A stretch of 16,008 nt of DNA from DATJBC01 sp035515515 (GCA_035515515.1 DATJBC010000250.1:1-16008); one strand, 5' to 3'; counted from the stretch's first letter, positions 5,005 to 12,924 are shown. Program-made: numbers and translations. The notes: generated by a model from the letters alone, not told the origin.

Positions 5005-7887
5005 ATGCCGATGGTGAGGGGCATGTGGCGTCGTCAGCCCGCCGGTGGTTCCGAGCCCTCTCCCGAGCAGGCGGACCGGCGCGTCCCCGCCCTCGACCCG
5101 ACGGGCAACGACATCATCGTGGGCCCTTCGACGCGCGGCGCCAGCGGGCACGGCCATGTGCCCGGGGCGCTCGAGGCAAAGCGTGCCGACGTGGCCACGC
5201 CCGAGGCGCCCGACACCGTCGTGAGGGTCCCGGCGGGCGACAGCACCGCCGTCACCGACGGCACCGCCGTCACCGACAGCACCGCCGTCACCGGGGCCGA
5301 GCCCGTCGCCGACCCCATCGCCGGCGCCGCCGCCCTCGTCGACGTGGACGGCGCGGTGACCGACTGGGGCGACCCCGGCGCGACGAGGGGGATCGCGCTC
5401 GAGGAGTCCGAGGGCGCACCGCCCGGGAGCAGCCGCCGCCCCGTCGCCCTGTTGTCGTTGTTCTTGGCCGTCGGGCTAGCGGTGGCCGGCGTGGCCGGTT
5501 GGCAATGGGGTCGGGCGGTCGACCGCCAGGCCCAGCAGACGTTCGACGGACGGACCTCGGCCGTGGCCAACACCGTCACGTCCTCGTTGCAGCGCGACGC
5601 CGATCTCACCACGGCCGTGCGTGCCGTCGTGGCGCACGACCCGCACCTCACCAATGCCGAGCTCTCGGGCTGGTTCTCGTCGCTCACGACGTCGCAGACG
5701 CCCGAGGCGACGGGCGCCATGTACATCCAGCAGGTCCCGTCGTCGGGGCTGCTCGGCTTCCTGCTGTCGATGTCCAAGGACCCGACCACCGCGTTCACGG
5801 CCGGTGGGTCCTTCGCCGTGACACCCGTCGGCTCGAGCTCGCCGTACTGCCTGACGAGGCTGCTCGCCCTGCGCCCCGCCCTCGAGAGCGCCGGGGACAT
5901 CGTGCTCACCCCCGGCCTCGACTGGTGCGCCACCTCCAGCGCGGCGGCGCTCGCCACGGCGCGCGACACCGGGCAGCTGACCGTGACGCCGCTGCTCGGC
6001 CCCGACGAGGGCCACGCCCTGGGCCTGTCCGGGGGCGGGGCCACCTCGGCCACGGCCGGGATCCAGACCCTCAAGTCGCTGGGGCAGGCGTTCAGCTCGA
6101 CGGTGGTCTTCGTCGCCCCCGTGTACGGGACGACGCCCACCACCACCGCGGCGCGCCAGGCCTCGATCACCGGCTGGGTCGGGACCATGTTCGACACGGG
6201 GCGGATCCTCGACGCCGCCGTCGGGTCGCAGGACCTGCAGGTGTCGCTGGCGCGCGTCGTGCCCGGCGCCGGCCCCCAGGTCCTCGCCACACGGACCACG
6301 GGCTCGGCCGGGGGGATGTCGCGCACGCTGACCACGGGCGCCGACGGCCGGTGGGTGATCACCGTGCAGCAGCCGCCGCGGCGCGGGCTGCAGACGGGCG
6401 CCGTCCAGGGGGCCCTGGTGGGCGCGGTGGGCGGCCTGCTGGTGCTGGCGGTCTTCGCCGGGCTGAGCGCGCTGGTGCTGTCCCGTCGCCGGGCCCTCGA
6501 CCGGGTCACCGAGCAGAGCGGCGAGCTGCAGCACGTCACGCTGCACGACACCCTCACCGGGCTGCCCAACCGCGCCCTCGTGGTGGACCGGGCCGAGCAG
6601 ATGCTGGCTCGGAGCCGCCGCAGCCAGCTGCCGTGCGCGGCGCTGATCGTCGGGCTCGACGGGTTCAAGGCCTTCAACGAGACCTACGACCACCGCACCG
6701 GGGACGCGCTCCTCAAGGCCGTCGCCGAGCGCCTGAGCACGGTGCTGCGCGAGGCCGACACCGTGGGCCGCCAGAGCGGGGACGAGTTCATCGTCCTCAC
6801 CGACGGGGCCACCCTGGCCGCGGGGCCCGAGCTGGTGGCCGAGCGCATCATGGACATGATGCGCGAACCCTTCTACCTGGAGGACTTCCGCCCCGAGCCG
6901 TACCACGTCACCGCCAGCGTCGGCATCGCCCTCGGGCCGCGCATCGAGGGCGAGGACCTCATCCGAGACGCGGGCCTGGCCATGATGGAGGCCAAGAAGG
7001 CGGGCGGCGGCCGCTTCGCGGTGTTCGGCCAGGACATGCCCCAGGCCATCGAGAGCCGGCTCGCCTTCGAGAACGAGCTGCGCAGCGCGGTCGCCACCCA
7101 GCAGTTCTTCCTCCGCTACCAGCCCATCTTCGACATCGACCACCGCACCACCACCGGTGTGGAGGCCCTGCTGCGCTGGCAGCACCCCACCCAGCGGGTG
7201 GTCCCCCCCGACCACTTCCTGCCGCTGCTCGAGGAGACGGGCCTCATCGTCCCGCTGGGGCGGTGGGTGCTGCAGGAGGCCTGCGCCCAGGGAGCGGCGC
7301 TGCACCGCGACGGCTATCGCATCTCGATGTCGGTCAACGTCTCGGCGGCCCAGCTCGAGTCGCCCACCGTCGTCGACGACGTGCGCGACGCCGTCACGGC
7401 GACGGGCTTCGACCCCCAGGCGCTGGTGCTCGAGGTGACGGAGATGACCCTCATGCGCGACACGGCGCTCATGGTCGACCGGCTCGTGGCGCTCAAGCAG
7501 CTGGGCGTGCGCATCGCCATCGACGACTTCGGCACCGGCTACTCGTCGCTCGCCTACCTGCGCCAGTTCCCGGTGGACATCTTGAAGATCGACCGCTCCT
7601 TCATCAGCGCCATGGCCAACACCCGTGAGTCGTCGCTGCTCATCCACACCCTCGTCCAGTTCGGCAAGACGCTCGGGCTCGAGACCATCGCCGAGGGCAT
7701 CGAGGAGGAGGGCCAGATCGACCCCCTGCTCGCCGAGCAGTGCGAGTCGGGCCAGGGCTTCCTCTACGGCCGGCCCCTGTCGCCCACCCAGCTCGACATC
7801 TTCCTGCGCACCCACATCACCCAGGACCCGCCGCTGTGGGTCGTGGCCCCCAAGCAGACGGTGGGTCCCCGGCAGGGCGCCCGGTAA
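5005..7887 (+). CDS. Membrane-anchored GGDEF-EAL cyclic-di-GMP protein with extracytoplasmic sensor
   Basis: 960-residue signalling protein. Order: a cytoplasmic low-complexity tail (1-143, with a triple 6-residue repeat at 79-96), membrane helix 1 (about 146-165), an extracytoplasmic CHASE-like sensor (about 170-462) holding a Cys pair (282, 308), membrane helix 2 (about 468-492), GGDEF (about 510-675) and EAL (about 685-935). The cyclase site is altered: SGDEF (591-595) replaces GGDEF, and Gly550 sits where PleD has metal ligand Asp327. Asn558, Asp567 and the inhibitory R582xxD585 remain. The EAL half keeps EAL (720-722), Asn778, Glu810, Asp840-Asp841, Lys861, Glu897 and Gln917. It is therefore probably a c-di-GMP phosphodiesterase whose GGDEF domain is regulatory. 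The start is uncertain: ATG 5005, 5011 or 5023, the last having GGTGAGGGG close upstream. Confidence 0.96.
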   Translation: MPMVRGMWRRQPAGGSEPSPEQADRRVPALDPTGNDIIVGPSTRGASGHGHVPGALEAKRADVATPEAPDTVVRVPAGDSTAVTDGTAVTDSTAVTGAEPVADPIAGAAALVDVDGAVTDWGDPGATRGIALEESEGAPPGSSRRPVALLSLFLAVGLAVAGVAGWQWGRAVDRQAQQTFDGRTSAVANTVTSSLQRDADLTTAVRAVVAHDPHLTNAELSGWFSSLTTSQTPEATGAMYIQQVPSSGLLGFLLSMSKDPTTAFTAGGSFAVTPVGSSSPYCLTRLLALRPALESAGDIVLTPGLDWCATSSAAALATARDTGQLTVTPLLGPDEGHALGLSGGGATSATAGIQTLKSLGQAFSSTVVFVAPVYGTTPTTTAARQASITGWVGTMFDTGRILDAAVGSQDLQVSLARVVPGAGPQVLATRTTGSAGGMSRTLTTGADGRWVITVQQPPRRGLQTGAVQGALVGAVGGLLVLAVFAGLSALVLSRRRALDRVTEQSGELQHVTLHDTLTGLPNRALVVDRAEQMLARSRRSQLPCAALIVGLDGFKAFNETYDHRTGDALLKAVAERLSTVLREADTVGRQSGDEFIVLTDGATLAAGPELVAERIMDMMREPFYLEDFRPEPYHVTASVGIALGPRIEGEDLIRDAGLAMMEAKKAGGGRFAVFGQDMPQAIESRLAFENELRSAVATQQFFLRYQPIFDIDHRTTTGVEALLRWQHPTQRVVPPDHFLPLLEETGLIVPLGRWVLQEACAQGAALHRDGYRISMSVNVSAAQLESPTVVDDVRDAVTATGFDPQALVLEVTEMTLMRDTALMVDRLVALKQLGVRIAIDDFGTGYSSLAYLRQFPVDILKIDRSFISAMANTRESSLLIHTLVQFGKTLGLETIAEGIEEEGQIDPLLAEQCESGQGFLYGRPLSPTQLDIFLRTHITQDPPLWVVAPKQTVGPRQGAR
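5239..5292 (+). repeat. Three tandem 18-bp repeats inside the GGDEF-EAL gene
   Basis: Three back-to-back copies of an 18-bp unit (5239-5256, 5257-5274, 5275-5292). The first and third are identical; the second differs at one base. They encode DSTAVT-DGTAVT-DSTAVT in the disordered cytoplasmic tail. The in-frame unit could expand or contract without breaking the gene. Confidence 0.9.
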
Positions 7888-7892
7888 GGGGG

Positions 7893-7923
7893 GTCCTGGC
7901 CGGTGCCATGATGGGGCCGGGAC
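7893..7923 (+). terminator. Stem-loop after the GGDEF-EAL stop codon
   Basis: GTCCTGGCC (7893-7901) pairs with GGCCGGGAC (7915-7923) over 9 bp with one T-G wobble and a 13-base loop. It begins five bases after the TAA stop (7885-7887) and has no T-run. It could be a GC-only terminator separating the signalling gene from the P450 unit, or a structure in the P450 leader. Confidence 0.4.
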
Positions 7924-7963
7924 GGGTGCGCCGCAGGGGGCGTGCCGGCCCGGGGGAGGAACG

Positions 7964-9178
7964 GTGACGCAGCCGGCGCCCGTCTCGACGTGGGAGAGCG
8001 ACTTCGACGTGCTCGACCCCTCCTACGTCGCCGACCCCTTCACCATCTGGGACCGGCTGCGCGCCTCGTGCCCGATCGCCCACACCGAGCGGCGGGGGAG
8101 CACCTGGCTGCCCACGCGCTACGACGACGTCACCGCCATGGCGCACGACATCGAGCGCTTCAGCTCCCTGCAGGTGGCCGTGATCCCGTTCCGACCCCCG
8201 CCGGCCGAGGAGGAGGGCCGGGCGCGGGTCCTTCCCTACGGGCTCCCGCCCATCTCGGCGGACCCGCCCCTGCACACCTGGACGCGGCGCCTGCTCCTGC
8301 CGTGGTTCTCGCACCGGCGGGTGGAGGGCTACGAGCCCATGACCCGGGCTCTGTGCGCCCGCATGATCGACGGCTTCGTGGGGAGTGGCCGCGCCGACGG
8401 CGCCGCCGACTACGCCCAGCAGATCCCGGTGCGGGTCATCGCGCACATCCTGGGGGTGAGCCCCGAGCTCGCCGACACGTTCACCGGGTGGGTGCGCGAC
8501 GTGCTCGAGTTCGCCGACGACCACGAGCGCCGGGTGGAGGGCATGCGCGGCATCTTCGGCTACCTCACCGAGCAGATCGGGCGGCGTCGCCACGAGCCCG
8601 GTGACGACCTCTTGAGCGAGCTGCTGCGCACCGAGGTGGACGGCGCCCCCCTCGAAGAGAGCCTGGTCCTCGGCCAGGCGGTGCTCGTCCTCATCGCCGG
8701 GATCGACACCACCTGGAGCGCCATCGGGTCGTCGCTGTGGCACCTGGCCACGCATCCCGAGGACTGCCGGCGCCTGGCGACGGAGCCCGACCTCATGGCC
8801 TTGGCGGTGGAGGAGCTGCTCCGGGCCTACTCGCCGGTGACGATGGCCCGGGTGGTGACCGGTGACATGGAGTACCGGGGCTGCCCCATGAAGGCGGGCG
8901 ACAAGGTCCTCATGAACTTCCCCGCCGCCAACCGCGACCCCGAGGTGTTCGAGGACCCCGACTCCGTGGTGCTCGACCGGGCGCACAACCGCCACGTCGC
9001 CTTCGGCTCGGGCATCCACCGGTGCGCGGGGTCGAACCTGGCCCGCATGGAGCTGCGTGTGGCCCTCGAGGAGTGGCTGCGGCGCATCCCGGCGTTCCGC
9101 CTGGCGCCCGAAGGCGAGGTGACGTGGGCGGGGGGGCAGGTGCGCGGCCCACGGCAGCTGCCCGTGGTCTTCCCGTGA
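7964..9178 (+). CDS. Cytochrome P450
   Basis: P450 monooxygenase of 404 residues from GTG 7964, which is preceded by the ribosome binding site GGGGGAGGA (7952-7960); the open frame further upstream overlaps the previous gene and is not P450. Motifs: DPPLHTWTRRLLLPWFS (100-116), oxygen-binding helix A-G-I-D-T-T (245-250), ExxR E284-L-L-R287, and heme loop FGSGIHRCAG (347-356) with ligand Cys354. Its stop overlaps the ferredoxin start, so the redox partner is co-translated. It differs clearly from the P450 at 50-1279 (the heme loop and I-helix sequences differ), so it is not a recent duplicate. The substrate is unknown; nearby oxidative genes suggest a hydrophobic catabolic substrate. Confidence 0.96.
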   Translation: MTQPAPVSTWESDFDVLDPSYVADPFTIWDRLRASCPIAHTERRGSTWLPTRYDDVTAMAHDIERFSSLQVAVIPFRPPPAEEEGRARVLPYGLPPISADPPLHTWTRRLLLPWFSHRRVEGYEPMTRALCARMIDGFVGSGRADGAADYAQQIPVRVIAHILGVSPELADTFTGWVRDVLEFADDHERRVEGMRGIFGYLTEQIGRRRHEPGDDLLSELLRTEVDGAPLEESLVLGQAVLVLIAGIDTTWSAIGSSLWHLATHPEDCRRLATEPDLMALAVEELLRAYSPVTMARVVTGDMEYRGCPMKAGDKVLMNFPAANRDPEVFEDPDSVVLDRAHNRHVAFGSGIHRCAGSNLARMELRVALEEWLRRIPAFRLAPEGEVTWAGGQVRGPRQLPVVFP

Positions 9179-9378
9179 AGGTGCGCGTCGACCCCGACAA
9201 GTGCCAGGGGCACGCGCGCTGCTACGGGCTGGCGCCCGAGCTGTTCGAGGTGGACGACTACGGCCTGTCGACGGTGGTGGGCGACGGCTCGGTGCCGCCC
9301 GAGCTCGAGGAGCGGGCGCGCCTCGCCATCGCCAACTGCCCCGAGTTCGCCATCGACGAGGTGCCCGAGGACGCGTAG
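9175..9378 (+). CDS. Ferredoxin (P450-associated, CxxHxxC type)
   Basis: 67-residue ferredoxin starting at GTG 9175 within the GTGA overlap with the P450 stop (9176-9178). KVRVDPDKCQGHARCYGLAPELFEV is typical of actinobacterial P450 electron carriers. Cluster ligands are Cys10 and Cys16 in CQGHARC and a Cys in NCPE near residue 55; the second Cys of a 4Fe-4S motif is His13. Three cysteines imply a 3Fe-4S cluster, possibly tuned by the His. It carries single electrons from a ferredoxin reductase to P450; no reductase gene lies in this window, so a distant one must be used. It may also serve the P450 at 50-1279. It converges on the CocE-family gene, 22 bp away. Confidence 0.93.
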   Translation: MKVRVDPDKCQGHARCYGLAPELFEVDDYGLSTVVGDGSVPPELEERARLAIANCPEFAIDEVPEDA

Positions 9379-9400
9379 CGCCCGCGCCGGCCCGCTCCCA

Positions 9401-11689
9401 TCAGGACTGGTTGCCGAGCGGCACGTAGGCGCGACAGGGCTCGCCCCGCAGCGCCCCGCAGGCCGGCACCGGGCCGGGGCGCACGCCCGCCACGGTGTTC
9501 AGCACCAGCGAGGACGCCTGGGCGCCACCCAACGACAGCGTGTCGAGCACCGTGCCGTGGGTCTGGGGCGTGGCGAAGGCCCACGAGGGGCGGTCGCCGC
9601 CGGGCGCCGAGACGACGATGCGCAGCGCGCTGCCGGCCCGGAAGATGTGGGCGATGGGGTCGACGGGCACCCGTACCAGGCTGTAGCGACCGGCCGGCAG
9701 GGACCGGCGGTCCGACGCCAGGTAGAGGGGCACGGGGTCGAGTGCCGTCGACGCCGCCGACAGGGTGCGGTCCGCGCTGCGCAGGAAGCCCGAGGTGACG
9801 TACTGCTCCTGGGTGCCGCCCGGCTCCACCTCGGTCACGGTGACCTGGAGGTCGGTGCTGGCCGCCGTGGAGCGCAGCCACAGGTCCAAGCTGGCCGGGC
9901 CCACCACCGTGGTGTCGGTGGCGAAGGGGGCGGTCTGGAAGGCCACGCCGCTGGCGGGCGGCACCGTCGTCCAGTCATAGGGGGGCTGGTCCGCCCAGGC
10001 GTTGCCGCTGGGCAGGTCGGTGGCGGGGCGCCGCGCGGGGTCGGGTCGGAACGACGCGCTGCCCCTCGCCGGCGCGCCCGTGCCCAGCGTGCCGCCCGGC
10101 CCCAGGTCGTAGCGGGTCACGGTCCCCGCCGGGGGCCACGAGCCGTAGGCGGCCTCCGAGGTGGGCTGCATGGCCCCGGGGCCGAGGTCGCCCCCGCCGT
10201 TGTCGAAGAGCACGCGCACCCGCGGGTCCTGGGCGGCGTAGTCGGCCTTGGCCTGGGCGGGCGTGTCCCCCGTGAAGCGGATGGAGGGCACCGTGGCCGC
10301 CTTGCCCCCCGCCGTCAGGTTGGCGTACAGCAGCGGGGCGAGCAGCGTGAGGAACGGCGACGGGGCGGGCGCCTCCCCGGCCACGTAGATGTCCAGGAAC
10401 TCGAGCCAGCGGGTGACGGTGTCGGGCCCGAGCGAGTCGATGTGGGTGCCGTTGGTCATGGTGACGTACACGTGGCGGTCGCCGCGCAGGGCGGTGACGA
10501 GCGCCGGCCACTGCGGCCCCACCTCCTCGTCCTCCAAGGCGCCCACCAGGAAGACCGGCACCGTGATGTGGGCGGCCCACGCCGAGGGTGAGCGACGGTC
10601 GAACAGCGCCGGCACGCGGGCGAGGCCCGGCCCCACCAGCGCAGCCAGCTTCTGGGCCTCGGGGTGCAGCACCTGGTTGGCCAGGCAGGTCCTGTCACCG
10701 GCGGCGATCTCGGCCTTGGCCCAGGGCTGGCCGCCGCCCGGCGCGGCGGCGGCGTCGGACTCGCGCTGGGAGATCCAGCTCTTGGCGAACCCGTCGTTGT
10801 AGATCCCGCCCGGGTACCCCGTGGAGAAGAGGTCGTCGGTGGGCGACAGCGGCGCGACGGCGGCCAGGTCGGGCGGGTCGGTGCCCGCCACCACCAGCTG
10901 GGAGATGCCCGAGTAGGAGATCCCCACCATCCCCACCTTGTGGTGCAGCACCCAGGGTTGGGCGCCCACGGTCTGGATGACGTCGTAGCCGTCGTAGTCC
11001 GAGGGCAGGCCGAAGAGGTCGAAGGCGCCGCCCGAGCAGCCCGTGCCCCGCATCTGCACGCTGACGGTGACGAAGCCCAGCAGGGGCGCGATGACCGAGC
11101 CCACCACGGTGGAGGTGTCGGGCAGCAAGGGGTCCTTGGAGGGCGCGTGACCTTCTAAGGAGTCGATCAGGCTGTGGGGGGCGGCTGTGGCGTAGCCGGA
11201 GTACTCCACCACCGTGGGGAACGGACCCTGGGCCAGCGTCCTTCCCGGGGGCAGCCGCACCGTGGCGGCGATGAGCACGCCGTCGCGCATGCGCACGTAG
11301 TTCAGCCCGGCGTGCAGGTGCTGGGCGGCGTAGAACGACGGCGGGGGGGCGGAGTGCGCCGACAGCACCGAGAACGGCGCGCTGGCGCGCGGGGTGGGCC
11401 CCGCCTGCACGAACCGGTACCCGGCGCCGGGCGTGAGGTTGCGCACCACCAGGCCGCCCAGGCGGCTGACCACGCCGGCTCCCACGGTCGTCCCCGCGGC
11501 GTCGACGACGCGCAGGTGGGCCCCTGGGGGCGCGCCGGTGACGTAGGCCTCCTCGATCGACCCGTGCCCCCGGAAGGGGGCGCCGGCGTAGCTGGTGCCG
11601 CCCGACGCCACCAGGAGCCCGGCCACGAGCGCCGCCACCGCCACCACGCCCACCGCCGCGACCCATCTCGATCGCCTGGATCCGAGCAC
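9401..11689 (-). CDS. Exported CocE/NonD family hydrolase (peptidase S15-like)
   Basis: 762-residue serine hydrolase. Residues 8-30 form a signal peptide or signal anchor. A beta-rich N-terminal segment (about 40-112) follows, then the alpha/beta-hydrolase core beginning near VRMRDGVLIAATVRLP (132-147). The block VQMRGTGCSGG (211-221) and nucleophile elbow G256-I-S258-Y-S-G261 are diagnostic; Asp387 (LEDEEVG) and His416 (TNGTHIDS) are the likely rest of the triad. The C-terminal part (about 570-730) is the jelly-roll domain of X-Pro dipeptidyl peptidases and cocaine esterase. Members cleave esters or amides; the substrate is not predictable, but secretion suggests action on an external ester or acylated compound. 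The start is GTG 11689 after a G-run; TACCCT (11738-11733) could be its -10 box. Confidence 0.92.
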   Translation of the reverse strand: MLGSRRSRWVAAVGVVAVAALVAGLLVASGGTSYAGAPFRGHGSIEEAYVTGAPPGAHLRVVDAAGTTVGAGVVSRLGGLVVRNLTPGAGYRFVQAGPTPRASAPFSVLSAHSAPPPSFYAAQHLHAGLNYVRMRDGVLIAATVRLPPGRTLAQGPFPTVVEYSGYATAAPHSLIDSLEGHAPSKDPLLPDTSTVVGSVIAPLLGFVTVSVQMRGTGCSGGAFDLFGLPSDYDGYDVIQTVGAQPWVLHHKVGMVGISYSGISQLVVAGTDPPDLAAVAPLSPTDDLFSTGYPGGIYNDGFAKSWISQRESDAAAAPGGGQPWAKAEIAAGDRTCLANQVLHPEAQKLAALVGPGLARVPALFDRRSPSAWAAHITVPVFLVGALEDEEVGPQWPALVTALRGDRHVYVTMTNGTHIDSLGPDTVTRWLEFLDIYVAGEAPAPSPFLTLLAPLLYANLTAGGKAATVPSIRFTGDTPAQAKADYAAQDPRVRVLFDNGGGDLGPGAMQPTSEAAYGSWPPAGTVTRYDLGPGGTLGTGAPARGSASFRPDPARRPATDLPSGNAWADQPPYDWTTVPPASGVAFQTAPFATDTTVVGPASLDLWLRSTAASTDLQVTVTEVEPGGTQEQYVTSGFLRSADRTLSAASTALDPVPLYLASDRRSLPAGRYSLVRVPVDPIAHIFRAGSALRIVVSAPGGDRPSWAFATPQTHGTVLDTLSLGGAQASSLVLNTVAGVRPGPVPACGALRGEPCRAYVPLGNQS

Positions 11690-11765
11690 CGGCCCCCCAG
11701 TCGCGCCGCGGCCCCGGGCCGCTGTGGCCGTCAGGGTAGCGGTGGGGCGTGTGGGCCTGCCGCCG

Positions 11766-11796
11766 GGCGGGGCTCTTCGGCCTCCCCGGCCGCCCC
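11766..11796 (-). terminator. Possible GC-rich hairpin between the 59-residue gene and the CocE-type gene
   Basis: GGGCGG (11766-11771) can pair with CCGCCC (11791-11796), with further G-C pairs inside, about 20 bases beyond the stop of the small minus-strand gene. There is no U-tract. The pairing is imperfect, so this is a weak call for a terminator of the small gene. Confidence 0.25.
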
Positions 11797-11816
11797 GGAG
11801 GGGGACGCCCAGGTGT

Positions 11817-11996
11817 CTAGGCTGCCTCGACGATCAGGCGCACCAGCCTTCCGTTCACACGCCGGAGAACCGATGCGGGACGTTGCGAGTCGGCGACACT
11901 GGCCAGGGCGAGCACGTCCTCGCCCAGGTCCTCGGCAGAGCTGTCGCGGTCGCGGCGGTGCGGGTCGTCCTGCGTCTGCGTGGTGCCGGCGCTCAT
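11817..11996 (-). CDS. Small hypothetical protein (59 residues)
   Basis: Short reading frame from ATG 11996 to TAG 11817, with an excellent ribosome binding site AAGGAGG (complement of 12002-12008) five bases before the ATG, the best argument that it is real. The N-terminal half is hydrophilic and charged (TQTQDDPHRRDRDSSAEDL); the C-terminal half (about residues 28-59) looks helical and amphipathic, ending RLVRLIVEAA. It has no Cys, signal peptide or membrane helix, and I do not recognise a family. It is divergent from the DUF4232-type gene and shares an intergenic region with two inverted repeats; downstream on the same strand is the CocE-type hydrolase. It could be a small regulator, a peptide precursor or a lineage-specific orphan. 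Confidence 0.5.
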   Translation of the reverse strand: MSAGTTQTQDDPHRRDRDSSAEDLGEDVLALASVADSQRPASVLRRVNGRLVRLIVEAA

Positions 11997-12037
11997 GGTC
12001 GCCTCCTTCGGGCCCCCCCGGTGATGCGGACGCGATC

Positions 12038-12067
12038 CTTGGCGGCGGGGATCAACCGCCCGCCAAG
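12038..12067. promoter_or_regulatory. Long inverted repeat in the divergent intergenic region
   Basis: CTTGGCGGCGG (12038-12048) pairs with CCGCCCGCCAAG (12056-12067): 11 bp with a single one-base bulge and a 7-base centre. It lies between the divergent genes at 11996 and 12112. It may be a regulator site or a hairpin in the leader of the small gene. Confidence 0.45.
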
Positions 12068-12087
12068 ACAGCCCCAACTCCCGCGCA

Positions 12088-12104
12088 ACGGACTGGCGGT
12101 CCGT
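12088..12104. promoter_or_regulatory. Operator-like palindrome upstream of the DUF4232-type gene
   Basis: ACGGAC-TGGCG-GTCCGT is a perfect 6-bp inverted repeat with a 5-bp centre, ending seven bases before ATG 12112. Size and position resemble a repressor operator overlapping a promoter. The cognate regulator is unknown. Confidence 0.45.
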
Positions 12105-12111
12105 ACCCGGC

Positions 12112-12903
12112 ATGACCGGCCCGCGCCCGTCCCCGAGGAGCCCCGACGCCGTCTCGTCCATGGTGCGCCGGCGGGTCAGGCGTCGCCGCGCCCTGCGGCG
12201 GCTCCGCATCACCGTGCTGGCTGTGGTCATCACGCTGGCGGCGGGGGGCGCGGCGTTCGGCATCGACCGCATGGTGGTGTCGCTGCACCGCTACTACGCC
12301 CAGCCCGGTCCGCACCACGCCACCTCCACCACGGCGGCGCCGCCCGCCACCACCACGACCCTCCCCGGGCCGCCACCGTGCGTGGGCGGCCAGCTCACCG
12401 GCGAGGTGTCGAACTGGCGCGAGGTGAGCGGGACCATGTTCCAGACGATCTCGCTCACCAACGTGTCCAGCGCGTTGTGCTCGCTGACCGGCTACGCCGG
12501 GCTGGCCGCCAACAGCAGCAACGGCACCGCCCTGCCGGCGTCCACCCAGAAGGACGCCAGCCTGGGCCTCACCGAGGACGGCCCTGCGGCCTCCCCCGCG
12601 CCGGTGCCGGTGGCGCCCGGGACGCGCGCCTGGTTCGAGCTCGCCTACCAGGCGCACTGCGCCGTGGTCCTCCAGCCCGGGGCCGGGCCCACCGCGGAGG
12701 CCGACGCCTGCTACGCGGGCAGCTACCTGCAGGTCACGCCCCCGTCCACGGCCAGCCCCGTGCTCGTCACCGAGCCGCTGCACTTCACCTACGGCACGGA
12801 CGGCTTCCAGGTGGGGCCGTTCCAGCCGGGCCCGCCCCCCCGGTCGGTGCCCATCGCCCCCTCGGCCACCACCACGACCTTCCCGGTCGGCGGCACGCGC
12901 TGA
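12112..12903 (+). CDS. Membrane-anchored DUF4232 domain protein
   Basis: 263-residue protein. An Arg-rich cytoplasmic segment (17-32) precedes one membrane helix (about 33-51), then a Thr/Pro/Ala linker (68-88) and an extracytoplasmic DUF4232-like beta domain (about 89-236), with a further Pro/Thr-rich tail. MFQTISLTNVSSALCSLTGYAGL (109-131) is the family's typical strand pair. Four cysteines (90, 123, 183, 200) sit only in the outer domain and probably form two disulfides. Such domains occur in actinobacterial secreted proteins and lipoproteins of unknown role. There is no lipobox, so it would be held by the helix. The start may be ATG 12112 or ATG 12160; neither has a clear ribosome binding site. 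Confidence 0.75.
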   Translation: MTGPRPSPRSPDAVSSMVRRRVRRRRALRRLRITVLAVVITLAAGGAAFGIDRMVVSLHRYYAQPGPHHATSTTAAPPATTTTLPGPPPCVGGQLTGEVSNWREVSGTMFQTISLTNVSSALCSLTGYAGLAANSSNGTALPASTQKDASLGLTEDGPAASPAPVPVAPGTRAWFELAYQAHCAVVLQPGAGPTAEADACYAGSYLQVTPPSTASPVLVTEPLHFTYGTDGFQVGPFQPGPPPRSVPIAPSATTTTFPVGGTR

Positions 12904-12907
12904 GGTG

Positions 12908-12924
12908 CCGGGCGGCGCGCCCGG
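12908..12924. terminator. Compact hairpin between convergent genes
   Basis: CCGGGC (12908-12913) and GCCCGG (12919-12924) form a perfect 6-bp stem with a 5-base loop. It sits four bases past the plus-strand stop (12901-12903) and 12 bases past the minus-strand stop (12939-12937), so it could serve both genes. There is no U-tract on either side. Confidence 0.4.

Noticed and set aside
4836..7628. Very long plus-strand open frame (930 codons) overlapping the GGDEF-EAL gene in another frame
   Set aside because: The translation is almost only Arg, Gly, Ala, Pro and His with no domain. It is a by-product of high-GC third positions in the true frame, which carries complete GGDEF and EAL motifs.
5476..7815. 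Long minus-strand open frame (779 codons) antisense to the GGDEF-EAL gene
   Set aside because: Composition is typical of antisense shadow in GC-rich DNA (many Gly, Arg, His, Glu, Val); no motif and no start signal. The same applies to the long frames at 12943-14541 and 9557-10591 on the plus strand.
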